Assembly: GCA_937895305.1 (NCBI GenBank)
Contig: CALAXS010000785.1
Location: 1 to 6,606 of the forward strand
DNA from: an uncultured bacterium
GTDB lineage: Bacteria; Hydrogenedentota; Hydrogenedentia; Hydrogenedentales; JAEUWI01
Reading direction: 5' to 3'
DNA: 6,606 nucleotides
The notes under the pieces were generated by a model, which did no database searches, was not told the DNA's origin, and saw nothing but the letters and a program-made list of their open reading frames with translations. Position 1 is the stretch's first letter; each line of letters begins with the position of its first letter. The position numbers were made by a program, and so were the translations under genes. This document shows positions 5,100 to 6,606 of this stretch, piece by piece.

Positions 5100-6065
5100 T
5101 TACGCCCAGGTCATGGCACTCTGCTTCTGTGTGATAACACACTGCTTCAGAAACTCAACCGCCTTGGTCAGGCCTTCCTGGCTCGACATGAGGCTGTCTT
5201 CATGCTCGATGGAAACGGGGCCATCATAGCCCACAAGACGCAAGGTGCTGAAGAAGTCTTTCCACCATTCCATGCTGTGACCATAGCCGCAGGTACGGAA
5301 TACCCAGGAGCGGTTGGCTTCATCGCCATAGTGCTTGCAGTCCAGCACGCCGTTGACCGCTGCGTTTACGGGGTCGACCTTGGAGTCTTTGGCGTGTACG
5401 TGGAAGATGGCCTTGCCGCCGAGTGCCTTCACGGACTCGATGGGCTCCATGCCCTGCCAGAAGAAGTGGCTCGGGTCAAAGTTCGCACCCAGGTTAGTAC
5501 CACAGGCATTACGCAGCTTGAGCAGGGTTTCGGTGTTGTACACCACAAAACCGGGGTGGGCTTCAAAGCCCACACGCACACCATGGTCCTTGGCGAATTT
5601 CGCCTGTTTCGTCCAATAAGGAATCACCACATCGTTCCACTGGTAATCCAGAACATCCAGATAGTCCGGTGGCCAGGCGCAAGTCACCCAATTGGGGCGC
5701 GTGGCTTTCTTGTCGGAACCGGGACAACCGGAGAAATCGATGACGGTCTTGATGCCCAGCTTTTCCGCCAGACGAATCGTGTCTGTCTGTACTTTCTGGT
5801 TGGCCTTTGCAAAAGCCTTGTCCGGGTGCAGGCAGTTGCCGTGGCAGCTAAGCGCTGAAATGCTCAGCCCCTCGCCCTTCACCATGGCCAGCAACTCATC
5901 GCGCTTCGGCTTCGACGAAAGTAATTCCTTCAACGGTGCATGGCTATCACCGGGATAGTTCCCCGTGCCCAACTCGATGCAATCCAGTTCCAGCGGACGG
6001 ATAATGTCCAACACGTCTTTTAATGGCTTGTCGCCAAACATTACGGTTAACAGACCGAGTTTCAT
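5100..6065 (-). CDS. Sugar phosphate isomerase/epimerase (xylose isomerase-like TIM barrel)
   Basis: Cytoplasmic TIM-barrel enzyme of the AP-endonuclease-2/xylose isomerase-like group, expected to isomerise or epimerise a sugar, a keto-sugar or an inositol derivative with a divalent metal. The 321 residues are full length for the family and show no signal peptide. Likely metal or catalytic residues sit at strand ends: E31 in CIELG, H75 in SCHGN, E168 in GFEAHPGF, D197 in NFDPSH, H222/H224 in FHVHAKD, and E287 in SIEHED. The start is the ATG at 6065-6063 because AAGGAG lies 7 nt upstream; the TTG two codons earlier is too close to that site. It follows the Gfo/Idh gene by 55 bp on the same strand, a pairing common in sugar and inositol catabolic operons of planctomycete-like bacteria. 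The leftward transcript probably ends at 4973-5018. The exact substrate cannot be read. Confidence 0.9.
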   Translation of the reverse strand: MKLGLLTVMFGDKPLKDVLDIIRPLELDCIELGTGNYPGDSHAPLKELLSSKPKRDELLAMVKGEGLSISALSCHGNCLHPDKAFAKANQKVQTDTIRLAEKLGIKTVIDFSGCPGSDKKATRPNWVTCAWPPDYLDVLDYQWNDVVIPYWTKQAKFAKDHGVRVGFEAHPGFVVYNTETLLKLRNACGTNLGANFDPSHFFWQGMEPIESVKALGGKAIFHVHAKDSKVDPVNAAVNGVLDCKHYGDEANRSWVFRTCGYGHSMEWWKDFFSTLRLVGYDGPVSIEHEDSLMSSQEGLTKAVEFLKQCVITQKQSAMTWA

Positions 6066-6072
6066 GTTCAAT

Positions 6073-6078
6073 CTCCTT
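6073..6078 (-). promoter_or_regulatory. Ribosome binding site of the isomerase gene
   Basis: On the minus strand AAGGAG is followed by 7 nt and then ATG at 6065-6063. This spacing selects the ATG over the in-frame TTG at 6071-6069, which lies only 1 nt from the site. Confidence 0.75.
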
Positions 6079-6120
6079 CACAGTGTTATATGAACGGTTC
6101 GTTTTACGGATAGGCCGTAG

Positions 6121-6606
6121 TTATTTAACTTTTTCCCACTTCCGGCTCTTGGCGGATTTCTCGACGGCCTCCAGTACCTTCTGGCACTTTACCGCATCAA
6201 CGAAGGTGGGGTAATTGGATGTGGACTTGCGATTCAGGCCACGCACGAATTCATACATTTCATGTACGAAGAGATGCTCATAACCGATAGTGTGTCCGGG
6301 TGGCCACCAGGCATCCGCATAGGGATGACCGGGGTCACAAGCCTGTACCGTGCGGAAGCCCTGGAGGTGTTCGGGGTCGTTCTGATTGAAATACTGGAAC
6401 ACGTTCATGTCTTCCTGATTCCAGAGTACAGAACCTTTGCTGCCATAAATTTCAATGCTGTTAAAATTGCGACGACCCGGTGCGAAGCGGGTAGCTTCGA
6501 AGGTGGCCAGGGTGTTGGCGCCCTTGATACGTCCAATATAGACCGCAGCGTCGTCAACATCCACAATACCGTACTTCTTGGATTTCTTGCCGGCCTTGGC
6601 AGCCCA
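6121..6606 (-). CDS. Gfo/Idh/MocA family oxidoreductase (C-terminal part; start beyond window)
   Basis: The last 161 residues of an NAD(P)-dependent sugar or polyol dehydrogenase; the N-terminal Rossmann domain lies past the right edge. The visible part is the C-terminal alpha/beta domain. TLATFEATRFAPGR (about 33-46) lies on the sheet face toward the active site. NSIEIYGSKGSVLWN is the typical (I/E)-x-G-x-x-G-x-(L/V) segment. HEMYEFVRGL near the middle and the closing DAVKCQKVLEAVEKSAKSRKW helix are family hallmarks. The frame is open to 6606, so a GTG at 6564 is an internal codon and not the start. It precedes the isomerase gene by 55 bp and is probably co-transcribed with it. An N-terminal export signal, frequent in this family in planctomycetes, cannot be judged here. 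The substrate is unknown. Confidence 0.9.
   Translation of the reverse strand, partial: WAAKAGKKSKKYGIVDVDDAAVYIGRIKGANTLATFEATRFAPGRRNFNSIEIYGSKGSVLWNQEDMNVFQYFNQNDPEHLQGFRTVQACDPGHPYADAWWPPGHTIGYEHLFVHEMYEFVRGLNRKSTSNYPTFVDAVKCQKVLEAVEKSAKSRKWEKVK

Noticed and set aside
4765..5229. Rightward open frame of 154 codons in the convergent gap
   Set aside because: It is built from repeat and terminator sequence and ends inside the isomerase gene; no ribosome binding site or known domain.

Overview
The window looks like bacterial chromosome of about 55% G+C (estimated by eye). It carries four complete protein genes and two genes cut by the window edges. Twin-arginine export of a family S1 sulfatase, an M42 peptidase, a xylose-isomerase-like sugar isomerase beside a Gfo/Idh/MocA oxidoreductase, and abundant small palindromic repeats together suggest a Gram-negative, polysaccharide-degrading heterotroph. 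The PVC group (Planctomycetes, Verrucomicrobia, Lentisphaerae, Kiritimatiellae) or a similar phylum such as Hydrogenedentes would fit. This is inference from gene style; there is no rRNA or other marker gene here.

Layout. Positions 1-712 (minus) hold the N-terminal 237 residues of a family 2 glycosyltransferase with a TTG start. It diverges from a rightward pair, an M42 metallopeptidase (799-1857) and a Tat-exported sulfatase (1854-3167), which overlap by 4 bp. The 86-bp divergent gap has a self-complementary ATTATAAT that can serve as a -10 element in both directions. Next comes a stand-alone ammonium transporter gene, amt (3362-4687), with its own promoter and a strong intrinsic terminator. 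The intervals on either side of amt carry one copy each, in opposite orientation, of a 50-52 bp twin-hairpin repeat. The 412-bp gap after amt (4688-5099) is packed with palindromes: the amt terminator, a dispersed-repeat hairpin, the second twin-hairpin copy, a two-way terminator and a further long hairpin. From the right, two leftward genes converge on this gap: a Gfo/Idh/MocA oxidoreductase (C-terminal 161 residues, 6121-6606) and a sugar phosphate isomerase/epimerase (5100-6065). They are 55 bp apart and are probably one operon for sugar or polyol oxidation and isomerisation.

How it fits together. The sulfatase, isomerase and oxidoreductase fit removal of sulfate from an external glycan or other sulfate ester and catabolism of unusual sugars. 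The peptidase trims peptides in the cytoplasm. Amt brings in ammonium. The glycosyltransferase probably acts in surface-glycan synthesis. No single pathway ties all six genes together. I see no defence system, CRISPR array, RNA gene or transposase. The most unusual content is non-coding: the paired inverted twin-hairpin repeats, the symmetric divergent promoter and the palindrome-dense convergent gap.
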